64,000 bases of DNA from Ypsolopha sequella (GCA_934047225.1 OW203985.1:7767501-7831500); one strand, 5' to 3'. Numbered from the stretch's first letter, positions 48,125-58,901 are shown. The notes: a model not told the origin generated them from the letters alone. Numbers and translations are program-made.

Positions 48125-49343
48125 TCATAAACTGAAAATTTGGTCTAAATCGCTGCCCTGCGGGAGGGTCCCCAAGATACTGGCGACATTACCTCGTTGT
48201 ATTGCCAGGCTTAGCCTTTGGCCGAGGTACGCGCCAGCCCTAGGGTCCCTTGACGTGTCGATAAGGCGCAGCGAGATTTCTTTGAAAATTCGTTGCGCCT
48301 CCGGGCCCCACGGGCCCAAGGTCTCGACTCCAAACGGCGCAAATATATAATTGTTTCCGAGGAAAGCATACCTGCGCCGCTTGTTGTCCTCAGCGCCGTC
48401 CGCTGCCGCACCAGCAGCCCTACTGGTTCGGATTACGTGGGAAGCCGCTAGTGTGTCCACGCATGTAGCATCCCACACCAGCGGCTTACCATTCTTCCAA
48501 GCAACCAGAGTCATACCATCAGGTCTCCTGCCGTCGTCACGTGACATTCCAGACGGTTCAGGTACCGCTGGCACGTTGACGGTGGCAAGAGCTCTTCTGA
48601 TGATATCATTAAGGGCTGCATGTCGCGAAAAACGGCCAGCATTGCGTTGGCACGAGAGCCCGTGGTGCCCAAACTGATCGACATCCGCTCCGCAAGTAAT
48701 AAGTTTCTTATACAAGGTCTCTGTGCTGTGTATAAGTTTCTTATACAAGGTCTCTGTGCTGTGGCAGGAAGACAAAAATGCAGGTAGAGCCACATCCGAA
48801 ACGTTTCTGATACCTAAACCTCCAAAACGAATGGGAAGTGAGGCTTGGAGCCAATTTCGGTGAGATATAGGCAAGTTCAGGATCTGGGTCAAAGTCGATT
48901 GCACCATGGAATCGATGCTTAAGAGGAGTGTTTTTAGTTTAAACATTGGGGTACTTCTGAGAGTGTATGTGAAACTAGGTACAAACAAACAAAATCGAAT
49001 TATTTGGAAAGCCATATGGGCACTGATTTTAGAGAGGTGAGGAATTGTTTCAAAAAAGATTGCTTTTTCGTCATCTAAATATTGTGGCATCGCGTCTTCT
49101 AGGACTGGCACTCCTAAAAGGCGGAGTGAAAATTTATCAATAATTGAAACGTTTGGGGCCAAAGAATTAAATTTGTTAATAATTGTGGTTCTTCCAGAGT
49201 CACATACCTTTTCAGAGATAAATAGCTCGCATTTGGCGCTATTCAAAGCCAAACCAATACTTTTAAACTCCTCCTTTATAACCCCGAGATCATGCAGGAC
49301 GGTGTCCGAGTCACCCCCCAGAGTTCCATCATCTAGGTATAGT
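48125..49343 (-). pseudogene. R2-like LINE protein, C-terminal part with restriction-like endonuclease
   Basis: The shifted frame resumes with LYLDDGTLGGDS (about 49343) and has an ATG only later, at 49252. It includes the thumb region (LRLLGVPVLEDA, LPIRFGGLGIRN) and a Cys/His cluster CGADVDQFGHHGLSC then GRFSRHAALND. An endonuclease-like block follows (RRPDGMTLVAWKNG, LVWDATCVDT) with the R-PD...D spacing of restriction-like LINE endonucleases. The conserved C-terminus is PFGVETLGPWGPEA. A 33-bp tandem duplication at 48698-48763 repeats STETLYKKLIH. It is a broken copy. Confidence 0.75.
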
Positions 49344-50757
49344 TTTTTATCATGTTTAGTTTAGATTTCAATGATGTTATAATCTTATGTATGGCGAGGC
49401 TAAAAATGGCTGGCCCTAGTGGATCCCCTTGTTGGCAACCTGCTGCGGATAATAAAAGGTGGTTCTTGTAAAATAGTTTAGTTGGATTGCTGTAACATTG
49501 CCACACAAAGGGAAATATTTCAGGGATGATTTCCTTCACTTCCGACAATAAAGCGCCTCTATCAACGGAATTAAACGCATTTTTAATATCGACTTTAAAG
49601 ACCACATCACCCCCATCACCTTCTATATACGTACGCAAAGCGTGGACTGCAGCTTCACATCCCCCTCTAGAACCGAAACCCAGTTGTATTGGTTGCAAAT
49701 AATCAGTGAGTTTTGGGAGGATGTGACGACAGCATATCTTTGATACAAGACGACGGAGTGTTGCGCCAACAGCTATCGGTCTAATACCGCCATCTTTTTT
49801 AATTAAAGCACATAGCTTTGCCCCGTACAACAAGGATGCTATCTCAGGATGAACCTTCCCAGCAAGCATAAGATTAACAAGGGCCGTGATGTTACTCAGA
49901 AGTTTATTACCAGCTTCACCGGTCGTACTACACAGCAAATCTTTTAAGTGCTGCGGGCTAAGGCCGTCAAGGCCGCCGGTAGATCCATTCCGGAAGGACA
50001 TCACGGCTGCTAGGACATCCTTACCTAGCACCTGAATAGTGGGGTCATCGGGTTGTGGAGCTTGAGGAAGGGAAAGTGAATCCGGGGGGAATGGGTGTTT
50101 TTCTTGGAGAGCAAGCAGGGTATCCGGTGTGTCAGGAGCGACACCATCGCTAGAAAACAAAAGTTTCGCAGCTCCCCTAAGATCTCCATCGCTTATTTTA
50201 TTCTCCACTTGTTTATACTTATTGCTATGGTGGTATTTAAAAAAATTATTGTTATTATTGTTTTGTAATGTAGCTGGAGTCTTACAATTGTTTTTAATGC
50301 CTTGTGTAAGGGAGCTGCGCTTTCTATCTCTCTCGTCGACATATAGAGTCTCAAATGAGAATCTGAACAGCAACTCCCAAGCATGCTCTGTGTTATCCTT
50401 CACAACATTGCTTATCAGCTCTGACAACCTTTCTGCGACGCTGATACGAGCACCACGCGGAATTCGCTTCACAATGGGACGACATTCTTTTAATTTGACT
50501 AAAGTCTCGTGAAACGGTTCAGTTTGTTGATGTCCAGTCGCTAAATCAACCAAAAGAGAATCAGTTAGTTGGGATAGTTGTTTTTTTGTGTGCTGTCTTG
50601 TAATATGTATTCTTAGTCCCTTCTGCCCTCTATATAAGCGTGATGACTGGGAACACAGTGGACATTCAAGCAGATCGTTTTGCGATGACTTATCATTCTG
50701 GACTTCGGCTCCCCTCCTTTGACTTGCGACGTGAGATGGACCAGCGGTCTGCGACAT
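49333..50757 (-). pseudogene. R2-like LINE protein, N-terminal part
   Basis: 474 residues. A Cys2-His2-type finger CPLCSQSSRLYRGQKGLRIH lies near residue 35, the DNA-binding end of such LINEs. Then come reverse transcriptase blocks: STGGLDGLSPQHLK, KDGGIRPIAVGATLRRLVSK, FKVDIKNAFNSVDR (domain A Asp) and GCQQGDPLGPAIF (domain B). The frame stops just before the catalytic YLDD box, which is intact in the next frame. A T6 run on the plus strand at 49344-49349 marks the probable indel. Confidence 0.8.
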
Positions 50758-50800
50758 TCATAATATTTACCTATTGATGACCTACTGTAACAAATTTGTG

Positions 50801-51872
50801 TTTGAATCTTAAATATAAATGTAAATTACTTATTCATAATATGCATTAAAAAGTAAAAATAAATAACAAAGGAATTTCACACATTTACAACATTAAAGTC
50901 GTTTGTTCACATACACGAAGAATTGAAATCAAAAGGCCAGCTTATAAGGCATCAAGAAAAGCAGCAATCTTCAAAATCATATCTTCTTGATAAAATCTTA
51001 TGTGCATTTCTCAGCCGCGAGGTGTTTGTAAGGCTTTTAGAATCTGTTGGCACCAGATTTATTACCTTTATTCTGCTTTTTTGTGATTCATGTATATTTT
51101 TCTTGCCGTCACTGCCACGTGGGTTTGGTGGTGGAGGTGGAGGTAATAATTTAGTGGAGGGAATGGAAAATAGAACACTGTACTTCCTGAAGATGTTTTA
51201 CTTTAGATTTCGACGTTAATTCCACGATTTTTGATAAATTTTCAGTTCAGAATAAAATTTTCAGACTATTCGCCGTCAGTGTGAGTGTCAATCAACTAAC
51301 TTATTTATGATCATAATAATACAAAAAAAATACAATTTACAAGATATAAATATCTTAGATTTTTATTGCTCGTATGTGTACTATCGTAATCCCTTTCGAA
51401 TGAAGAAAATTTAAGCATTTTATTCGTTTTTTAAAGCATTTGAAAGCATTTAAAATATATTTATTTACTTATATAAGATGAAGCTTTTATGTTTTTAATT
51501 TTCACAATTACAATACTTAAATTAGGTAGAGTAGGTCAATAAATATCATAAATTCATAGTATATTTATATAAAGTTTTTGTTATAGAAAGTTTAAGGCGA
51601 TTTAAAAACGTCTTTAAAAGCAGTTAAACTTCAGAAGCCATTTGAGGTAAAAGGCTGTTACATAACTTACAATATCAGTAACTAAAAGAGAAAAGAAAGT
51701 TGAGTTCAGAATTAATAGCTCTTTGGAAATAAATTAATTTTGTTCAAAATTCTTATACGAAATTGCGAATTCTTCAAACTAAATGACATGGAATTTCTGT
51801 TAGACATAATTATAAAGATATTTTTATATGATATTAAATTAGGTAGGTACTTTTATCATGTTTTATTTTTAA
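50801..51872. other. No gene recognised
   Basis: AT-rich sequence; a short GGTGGTGGAGGTGGAGG tract lies near 51128. The 98-residue plus frame at 50923-51219 has no recognisable family and is not called. Confidence 0.4.
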
Positions 51873-52150
51873 TATATCATCACGACACGGATCCCCGAGT
51901 AGATTTAGAGGTAATCCCAAGAGTGAACTGTGAATTGCAAGTCACAGTCCACACTTGACAACCACTTATCTATCACCGATGATTATAACATGCCAAACGT
52001 GATGTGTAGAGAGCCCTATCGTCATATGTCAAGCAAAATTGGACCTTCCGACGCCCGCAGATCGAACACAAATTGATGTGCACTGCGGGGTTTGAACCCA
52101 GGACCTCTGGGTTAGAGGCGAGCGCTCAACCACTCGGCCACAGAGGCGAC
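51873..52150 (-). mobile_element. tRNA-derived SINE, minus strand
   Basis: On the minus strand the head has box A TGGCCGAGTGG (plus 52130-52140) and box B GGTTCAAACCC (about 52089-52099) spaced as in a tRNA gene, the internal RNA polymerase III promoter. The tail ends TCGGGGATCCGTGTCGTGAT then GATATATTA. The same tail motif ends the plus-strand SINE at 57203 although the heads differ. It is not a functional tRNA: the acceptor stem is not closed and SINE body follows. Confidence 0.7.
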
Positions 52151-53069
52151 TATGCACTTAAATGAAATTAAAAATCATGTTTTATTTAAGTTACGAACTT
52201 ATAATAAAGTTTGAATGGAAAAAGAACGGAAAGAACTAAAATTACTCTTTCGGGCATATTAGGATTCCTTCATAAAATGGTAACGGTTTTTATGTAGTTT
52301 ATTTTTATAATGCAAAAAAATATACAAAATACAAAGTTATTTATTTCAAAACTTGTACATACAATATCGTATACAGTGATTGGAGTCTTCATTTAAGTAA
52401 GATATACCTGTAATAGGAGACTCCGCTCTTACATAGGTAACAAATAGATATATTGTATGTAACTTTATTAATAATAAGAAAAATACAATACAAAATCAAA
52501 AAACCAATACAAAAAGTAGATTTAGAAAAATAAAGTAATATGTTGCCTATATTTATATGATATGTAGGTGTGTATGCATGAGGAAGAGTGAAAGTGTATG
52601 GGGTGTGTATGAACATGAGTGTACAATTAAAAGGTTTCTTATTTGTGTGCTCAAGTGAAAGAGTAGTAGTTATTCTAGTAGAATACCGCATTTATGCTAC
52701 AAGAATTACAAAATATTAAAAGATTAAATTTGTAAAATACTGCGTATAATTAAGTATGTTTTAAAAATATAAATTGTATCAAATTCCACTGAAGCCGACT
52801 ATATGTCGAAATATATCTGGAAACTATTATTTTAATATAAATATATAATATAAACTGAATAAAAAAAACAAATAAGTTATCTTCAATATTTAAGTATGTT
52901 TTAGGCATAAATAAGTATAATAGAGTATAAGCTTGTAAATATTATAGGTTTTAGAGTTAATTATAGTTAATATTCATAAACAACATGTTATAGCACTTAA
53001 ATGGTGTGTTATGAATAACTTTGGTACTAATTTTACCTATTTTACATTATTTATTAATTAATGTAAATA
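52151..53069. other. No gene; one hammerhead-like hairpin
   Basis: AT-rich. CTGAAGC, a 4-bp CGAC/GTCG hairpin and AAATATATC lie at 52789-52816, resembling the motifs at 17931 and 54355. The 100-residue minus frame (52389-52691) is low-complexity. Confidence 0.35.
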
Positions 53070-53326
53070 TACAACGTGTAACAGACAGGTGTAACCATAT
53101 TTAAAGAGCTTATTCAGTCAGTGGTATAGAATATCTTTTACTATGGAATAAAACCTGTATCTCGAAAAATTTGTTTTATTGTTTAATAGAAAAATGCAAT
53201 GCCGCTCGGCCGAAATGTATGGAAGGGCAGATTTTTGAGATTTCAGGCTCCATAGTAAAAGTTGTTCTATACCATTGACTGAATAAGCTCTTCAAATATA
53301 TTTACACCTTCCTGTTACACGTTGTA
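53070..53326. mobile_element. Foldback MITE, family G, copy 2
   Basis: TACAACGTGTAACAGACAGG to CCTGTTACACGTTGTA, with inner arms GAGCTTATTCAGTCAGTGG and CCATTGACTGAATAAGCTC and centre GGAAGGGCAGATTTTTGAGA. It matches the copies at 15074 and 60816. Confidence 0.7.
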
Positions 53327-54528
53327 TAAAGTTCAATTTTTCAAATTTAAAATTTTCATGGAATACTGACAGGTGCAAGGTAAGATTTTAATACTTTGTT
53401 TAATACTACTCTAATAAATCACTCTAATACTCTAAAATATCAAGACAACAACCTTACAACCTATTTCTTCCGAGGAATATTAACCAACACAACGCAAAAA
53501 AATCCCTCGAAAAATATGATGTCTAAAGAATTCATTGCCATTTTTTATTTAAAAACTTCTTTAGGCGCATTGAGCGATTTTTGGTTGGGGGAAATCTTAT
53601 GGGTTCACGTCACCGTCACCGACATGCTAATGTTAACAATATATACGTATGTAGTTATGAGCATGTATGAAATTTTAATTTTGATACTAAAATTAATTTT
53701 AAAATTAATTTAAACCACTGTTATTTTATAGTTTTAAGTACATACTAATTGTTTAAAAAAATACTTAAACTAAAGTATTGGCTTACAAATACAGGGATCG
53801 CGGATTCATATCCGGTAGAAGCGCAAAATGCGTTCGTTCCGCGTAGGTACTTCGGAAAACTAGCTATGGGCTACTTTTGAAATATATTTAGTAGTCGTTA
53901 AGTTAAATTGGTGAAAGTAAAAGTGAAGTTTTGGTAAGTTTATTAAGTTCGTAGTCCCCGCAAAACCATAATTTATTCTTCCTTGTTTGAAGGATCTAGT
54001 AATACTACATATAAATATATGTAGGTACATATTATTAACCTGTTTAAACTTAATTAAACTTTGAAATGAACAGATTGTATTTCATACAATCTTGTAGTTT
54101 TTTGACATTTTGCAATTTTTTGAAAATCCGTCCCTCTCGCACTGCGGCTTTTTGCGCATGGAGTAACAGTGATTGAGGCAAGCGTGACCTATCCCCTTGC
54201 TGCTCGCGTCAGTAGATTACTCTTGAGTTCTCACACTCATCCCTAGCATAGTATCATGAAAATATATTTTTGACAGTTTTTTTTTTTTGTTTAGATGAAG
54301 TTTCACTAATTAGTCATAAGGTTATATCTATTTTTACATTTTTCATTCATTCCACTGATATCGGCCCCAATCTGGGCCGAAATATATCTCGAAAATGTTT
54401 AACTTGTTATTTCTCTTGTGTATATTATGTATTAAATTAAATTAAAATGTTATTATAGCAACATATAAATATTTATTTAAAATAAAAATAGATACGACAA
54501 ATAAATAATATTATCCTTAGGTCACTTT
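53327..54528. other. No gene; family B scrap and hammerhead-like hairpin
   Basis: At 54113-54175 CCGTCCCTCTCGCACTGCGG and GCGCATGGAGTAACAG is an internal piece of family B. At 54355-54382 CTGATAT, a perfect 6-bp hairpin CGGCCC/GGGCCG and AAATATATC follow the hairpin pattern seen at 17931. The 105-residue frame at 53396 is unassigned. Confidence 0.4.
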
Positions 54529-54654
54529 CACCGCACTCACCAACCCGCCTGCCCAGTGTGTATGAGTATGGGCATTTCTTCCAGGAGAACCGCCAACAGT
54601 GGTGAAATCTTCAAAGATTCCGGCAGTAAGTGAACTAGGCTGATGGATGGATAG
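54529..54654 (+). mobile_element. SINE-like retroposon with RTE-type 3' end, truncated copy 3
   Basis: CACCGCACTCACCAACCCGC to GTGAACTAGGCTGATGGATGG matches the 3' third of the copies at 18055 and 29649; its 5' part is missing, as expected of retroposon truncation. Confidence 0.6.
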
Positions 54655-54689
54655 ATTAGGTCCTACATGGAATTCAGATCCATATGTAC

Positions 54690-55677
54690 GACAGATTTTG
54701 AATACAAATAGCCAAAGCACATTGATAAAATTAATAAAAGAGCATTTCGTATGCTTGGGTTTGTACTGAGAATGTGTAAGGTTTTTAAACAATTTATCTA
54801 TTCTCATTTTACTATATAACAGCTTCGTTCGTCCTGTCCTTGAATATGCTTCTACTACATGGAATCCCTAATATGCAGTTCATGATAATCAAATTGAAAA
54901 AATGTACTTAAGTTTAAGAAACATAATAATATCTCCTACCGTATCAACAACAAACAATTAACTTACAGTGAAATTCCCACCTTTGTATCACTTCATGATA
55001 GGCGTAATTACTTAGATCAACTGTTTTTATTTAAGGCGATATGTAAAAGTTTTAGCGTCCCTGTTACTCCATATGCGAAAAAACACTCAGTGCGAGAAGG
55101 GCGGATTCGTAGAAAAGTAGCAAAAAGTCGCTAAAAATGCTATCAAAATTTCGTTTAACCAGGTCCTAGATACTGTTAAAACCCATCTAATAAAATATAA
55201 TTGCAGTCCATACATGACATTCTAAATTGTCAAACCAGGAGAATTGGTGTCGATAAAGACCTCATTTCAATAAATATTTCTATCGAGCGGAAATTCTCCA
55301 ATCGCGTTTCTGTTTTAACAAATCCCTAGAGAAAGATTCTAAATATAATGTAATATTTTATCAAAATTATACATTATTTACCGAACTAGATATAGAAGTT
55401 CTAAAAGTGTCGATTTTTTTCCGTAGCGCCTTAAAGTATTAAATAATTTAATAGACTCCCCTTATCTTCTCTCTGAAATTAAATTTCATTGCCCCAACCG
55501 TAGCGTTAGACTTCCCAAATTATTTAATATACCTAAATTTAAGACAAGATATGCTGATAACAGAGTGTTGCTCCGTGCTTGTACAGCCTATAATGGACTT
55601 TCTCAGGATCTAGATCCTTTTAGTCAAAGTATACAATTTTTTTTTTGTTACAAAATTAAACTAAAAAAGCTTCTGTG
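54690..55677 (+). pseudogene. LINE reverse transcriptase 3' part, split by a TTAA MITE
   Basis: Before the MITE, degraded frames encode INKRAFRMLGFVLRMCK and RRNYLDQLFLF. After it, an open stretch encodes DSPYLLSEIKFHCPNR, PKLFNIPKFKTRYADNR and LLRACTAYNGL, then a stop at about 55677. This is the C-terminal region of a jockey/CR1-like polymerase. The first part has stops and indels; the second is clean. Removing the 404-bp insert with one TTAA puts both parts in the same frame, so the LINE predates the MITE. Confidence 0.65.
55031..55434 (+). mobile_element. TTAA-bounded MITE, family B, copy 3, inside a LINE
   Basis: TTAAGGCGATATGTAAAAG to TTTTTTCCGTAGCGCCTTAA. TTAA at 55031-55034 and 55431-55434 is the target duplication, verified by the interrupted LINE frame. 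It contains ACTCCATATGCGAAAAAAC and GTGCGAGAAGGGCGG. No transposase. Confidence 0.8.
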
Positions 55678-55950
55678 AAAAAGGTTCTATATTTTCTCAT
55701 TAACGAATAATTTTGCCTACTAGTACCTGTTTTGATGTACCTATATTTAAATTTTAAGTGCATGCTTTATATTCTGTTATAGCTATAAGTGCCTACATAT
55801 TATCTATTATTTTTCTATAATCGACTGTACCTATTGACAGTATCATTGTTTATCTATCCATGGAAACTTTGTTGGAATATGTATTATATATTAGTGTTAT
55901 ATTTATAAGTTTAAGTACATCTGTTTGTTTCCTTAAAAATGAAAAAATAA

Positions 55951-56061
55951 ATTATTATAACATACGGCTTGAACACTCACGTGTAATTGTTGTTGACTAT
56001 ATGCCAACTGTTTAGTCAACAACAATCGCACGTGAGTGTTCAAGCCGTATGTAATAATAAT
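55951..56061. repeat. Near-perfect hairpin, about 49-bp arms
   Basis: 55951-55999 and 56013-56061 are reverse complements with about three mismatches (ACATACGGCTTGAACACTCA at the left) around a 13-base loop. ACACTCACGTG and the inverse CACGTGAGTGT recall the foldback at 46379-46593; the next bases (CAGCTCACGCGAGTTTTAAT) match 46344-46365 inverted. Confidence 0.8.
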
Positions 56062-56399
56062 TTAGTATGTCAGCTCACGCGAGTTTTAATAATATTATGA
56101 AAAAATTAATTAAAATAAAAATGAAAAAATAAAGAAACGAAAGTGAGAAGTCACTATGAGTCTATGACCGCAGTAAATCTCTAAATAGCCTCCTATTTTA
56201 GACGAAAAACATCAACCTCGTCGAATTTCCTTGAGTCGCGGTGAACCACATCAATGTCAGTTACATCACAAATGAAGCCACTATAATAAATCTCTCTTCT
56301 ATGGTATAAAACTGTTACGTCAGAGCGTGACAAAGCGCACGCCAAATTGCTCCAATCGACCATGTCATTTTGTGGATATACAGCATGTTTCACTGTTAG

Positions 56400-56791
56400 T
56401 TAAGGCGATACGTAAAAGTTTTTGCGTCCCTGTTACTCCATATGCGAAAAAACCCTCAGTGCGAGTGGGACGGATTCGTGGAAAAGTAGCAAAAAGTCGG
56501 TTTTTTATTAATATAAAGTGTACTAAGCTATTTTGTCAAAAAGATTTTCAAGGAGACTTTACAAATACATAATAACCACATTTTTAATGCAATTTCACAA
56601 TGAAATTAGTTAGGATTTCAGAATTACAGGAAAAAATAAAACAATTTAGAATTAAATTCTATCGAGAAAATTTCATCCGATATCTTAATCAAATACTCAA
56701 TAAACATTTACCCAAAAATGAAACACGTAGATGACGTTATAGTGGAGTAAATGGATTCGAAAAAACCCCATTTTTTTTAGTATCGCCTTAA
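56400..56791 (+). mobile_element. TTAA-bounded MITE, family B/variant 2 intermediate
   Basis: Begins TTAAGGCGATACGTAAAAG with ACTCCATATGCGAAAAAACC like family B, but ends AGTATCGCCTTAA after an AAAAAACCCCATTTTTT tract like variant 2. The interior is diverged from both. Confidence 0.6.
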
Positions 56792-56872
56792 GGGCTTTCT
56801 TTCTTTCTTTAACTAAAACTAATATAAGCTTTGAGGACGAGATTATTTTTTTTGCAATTATTTCATGATAAG

Positions 56873-57203
56873 CAGCGGTAGCTCAGGGGTAGAACGCTGG
56901 CCTCTCAATGTTGAGATCGAGGTTCAATCCCCGGTCGGGCATGGAATTTATGTACATAGTATTTGTTTTTACCACTTGCTGAACGATGAAGGAAAACATC
57001 GTAAGGAAACCTGCATGCCCTAAAAATCGTGTATTTGTGCCCGAAGAAGGGCGATAGAGCTCACCACTCACTCACGTTGGGACGTAATAAAATAATCGTC
57101 GGTGAAATGCGGGAGTACCAAGTATGGACTGAGTTGCATTTCACACTTCACACTCGAAACACCTCTGACACTCCGTCGGGGATTCATGTCGTGACGATAT
57201 ATT
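56873..57203 (+). mobile_element. tRNA-derived SINE, plus strand
   Basis: The tRNA-like head has box A TAGCTCAGGGG (56879) and box B GGTTCAATCCC (56921-56931). A central block GAAGGAAAACATCGTAAGG then AAACCTGCATGCC follows, a motif I associate with insect SINE bodies, and the tail is TCGGGGATTCATGTCGTGAC then GATATAT. The head differs from that of the SINE at 51873-52150 but the tail is shared. Confidence 0.75.
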
Positions 57204-57329
57204 TATTTAAATTTATTTATCAATGGCCAACTTAATTAGACGCTGAAGAGGCATAGAGTTCAATAGATCGTAAGTGTCAAGTTAAGTTGGTCTAAATAAC
57301 TGCAAGTGGAATTATTTACCATGTTTTTG

Positions 57330-57490
57330 GGGTTCCGTACCCGTATTGCGTGGTGGCATGGAACTCTTTGTGCGCGAGTGTGACTCCTACTTGGCTGTTT
57401 TTTTTTGTCATAATTAAGCCTGCATTGGAAAAAAAACCGGCCAAGTGCGAGTCGGAATCACAGTTCACACTCGGAACACCTCTGACAGGT
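57330..57490 (+). repeat. Family A fragments
   Basis: GGGGTTCCGTACCCGTATTG, GTGCGCGAGTGTGACTCC and, a little later, AAACCGGCCAAGTGCGAGTC. Followed by a scrap of SINE tail (CACTCGGAACACCTCTGACA) repeated from 57150. Confidence 0.5.
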
Positions 57491-57658
57491 AAATAAAATT
57501 TATAATTTTATTTCAGTGGTTATGTTTCAGCATTGCTGTCAGCAATATAATCGGTAAAAAGGTTTTTTTTTTAATGAGTGTATCGGTTAAACACTGGCAT
57601 TTTTACAGTTGGCAGCCAATGTTGGAACTCAAAAATCAAAGAAACATACTTCGCAGCG

Positions 57659-58143
57659 TTAAGGCGTATGACCACGCTAAATAAGCAACTCGATAGTGTC
57701 GGTACAAATATCAACGGAAACGACATTGAAATAATGTTCATTTCAGCGTGCGTTGCTCTTACGACAACCACTGCGTCTCCGGCTGGCGCAAAATAGGAGA
57801 AAATAATACTTTTCACATGGACGCCATAAACGAAAAAAAATTTTGAACTTAAATTTTTTAGATCTAAAAATTTCCTATAATTTGGTTAAAAAAATGATTA
57901 AAATCGCTTTAGGCGTTTGGAAGGTGTAAGAGAATTCTTGTGTTAATCATGTGAAACTTTTGATGACTTTCGTTTTTTTTGTCAAAACTTACAATAGAAA
58001 AACAGTTTATGAAACTTGAAATTAATTTTTGACTCTATAATGCCTATCGTATATGTTTATGAACGTTTTTGGACCACCCGTGTGGGAGGAGTAGGCCTTC
58101 AAAGACAGGTCCAAATTGCAGTTGGCGTATCCATTCGCCTTAA
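57659..58143 (-). mobile_element. TTAA-bounded MITE, family D, inverted complete copy
   Basis: TTAAGGCGTATGACCACGC at the left and CCATTCGCCTTAA at the right. The reverse complement follows 25595-26066 (CCATGTGAAAAGTATTATTT, GACGCAG, ATTATTTCAATGTCGTTTCC). Small frames across it are shadows. Confidence 0.6.
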
Positions 58144-58901
58144 GAAAAACTTCGAACATACCTCCGTCACAGTTTAAAACACTGTGCCTCCGTATTCACC
58201 TTTCAAAGCAGTAAATTACGATTATAATTCACATTAAAAATATACGATAAAATTTCAAATGTCTTATATCCTTCACTATAGGAGCTAATGTAGTACTACA
58301 AATGTATACTTGAAGTGATGTTCACTGTACAAGTTATTTTTTTTTATTCAAAGATAACTGCGGAAAAACGTTCAAATAAAATCAGACGCATCCCCATTTT
58401 CAACCTTATTTCATCGTGTAAGATGATGATGAACACACTTCCCCAACGATAGGGTTGCCAACTTTTTTTAAGAAGAAATAAAGTATATCTGATTTGAGGG
58501 AAGGTAAATAAAAAATACGGTCCTTTAGAAAAAAGTATTCTTTATTCAAGGGAGTTCGAAGATTTTTTGAAAAAAATGTCACGGTAGCTGCGGGCGGTAG
58601 GAACTAGGAAGGCCAGACTCCATACTAACATCCTCCAATCCTTTTGTGAAACTGTATTTTTTGTGCTATTTGCATAAACACAAACGCACAACATAAAAAT
58701 ATCATCCACAATGAAGGAAGTCATACATTTTCCCTTGGATTTGACACTCACTCCTTGCGTTCCTCACACATGTAGAACATCGAGGGCTGTATGTATGTTT
58801 TGACGCAAGTACAGACGGCGCACGTGAAGTTAGTATCAGCTTCCCTACGCAGTATTCCCCCGCGACGTCATCTGCTGCGACTAACTTCGCGCTCAAAGCC
58901 G
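58144..58901. other. No gene recognised
   Basis: Unassigned AT-rich DNA; no repeat partner found by eye. Confidence 0.4.

Larger units (their letters stand above)
47936..50800 (-). mobile_element. LINE with restriction-like endonuclease (R2-like group), nearly full length
   Basis: On the minus strand a zinc-finger N-terminus, reverse transcriptase and C-terminal restriction-like endonuclease occur in the order of R2/R4/NeSL-type elements, spread over two frames. The 3' UTR runs to about 47936 with AATAATAAAATATTTATT and no poly(A). The 5' boundary is uncertain. No rDNA-like target flank is seen, so it is not at an R2 site. A relative lies at 36596-36981. Confidence 0.7.

Noticed and set aside
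48125..50757. True R2 element in 28S rDNA
   Set aside because: No rDNA-like flank seen and the sequence motifs differ from R2 as I know it; kept only as R2-like by domain order.
52082..52150. Possible tRNA gene on the minus strand
   Set aside because: Boxes A and B are good, but the acceptor stem does not close and the sequence continues into a SINE body and tail. Called a tRNA-derived SINE.
53396..53713. 105-codon plus frame with hydrophobic C-terminus
   Set aside because: No homology recognised, AT-driven Ile/Leu repeat at the end, no gene context.
56873..56942. Possible tRNA gene on the plus strand
   Set aside because: Same reasoning: a tRNA-like head followed by a SINE body with a shared tail.
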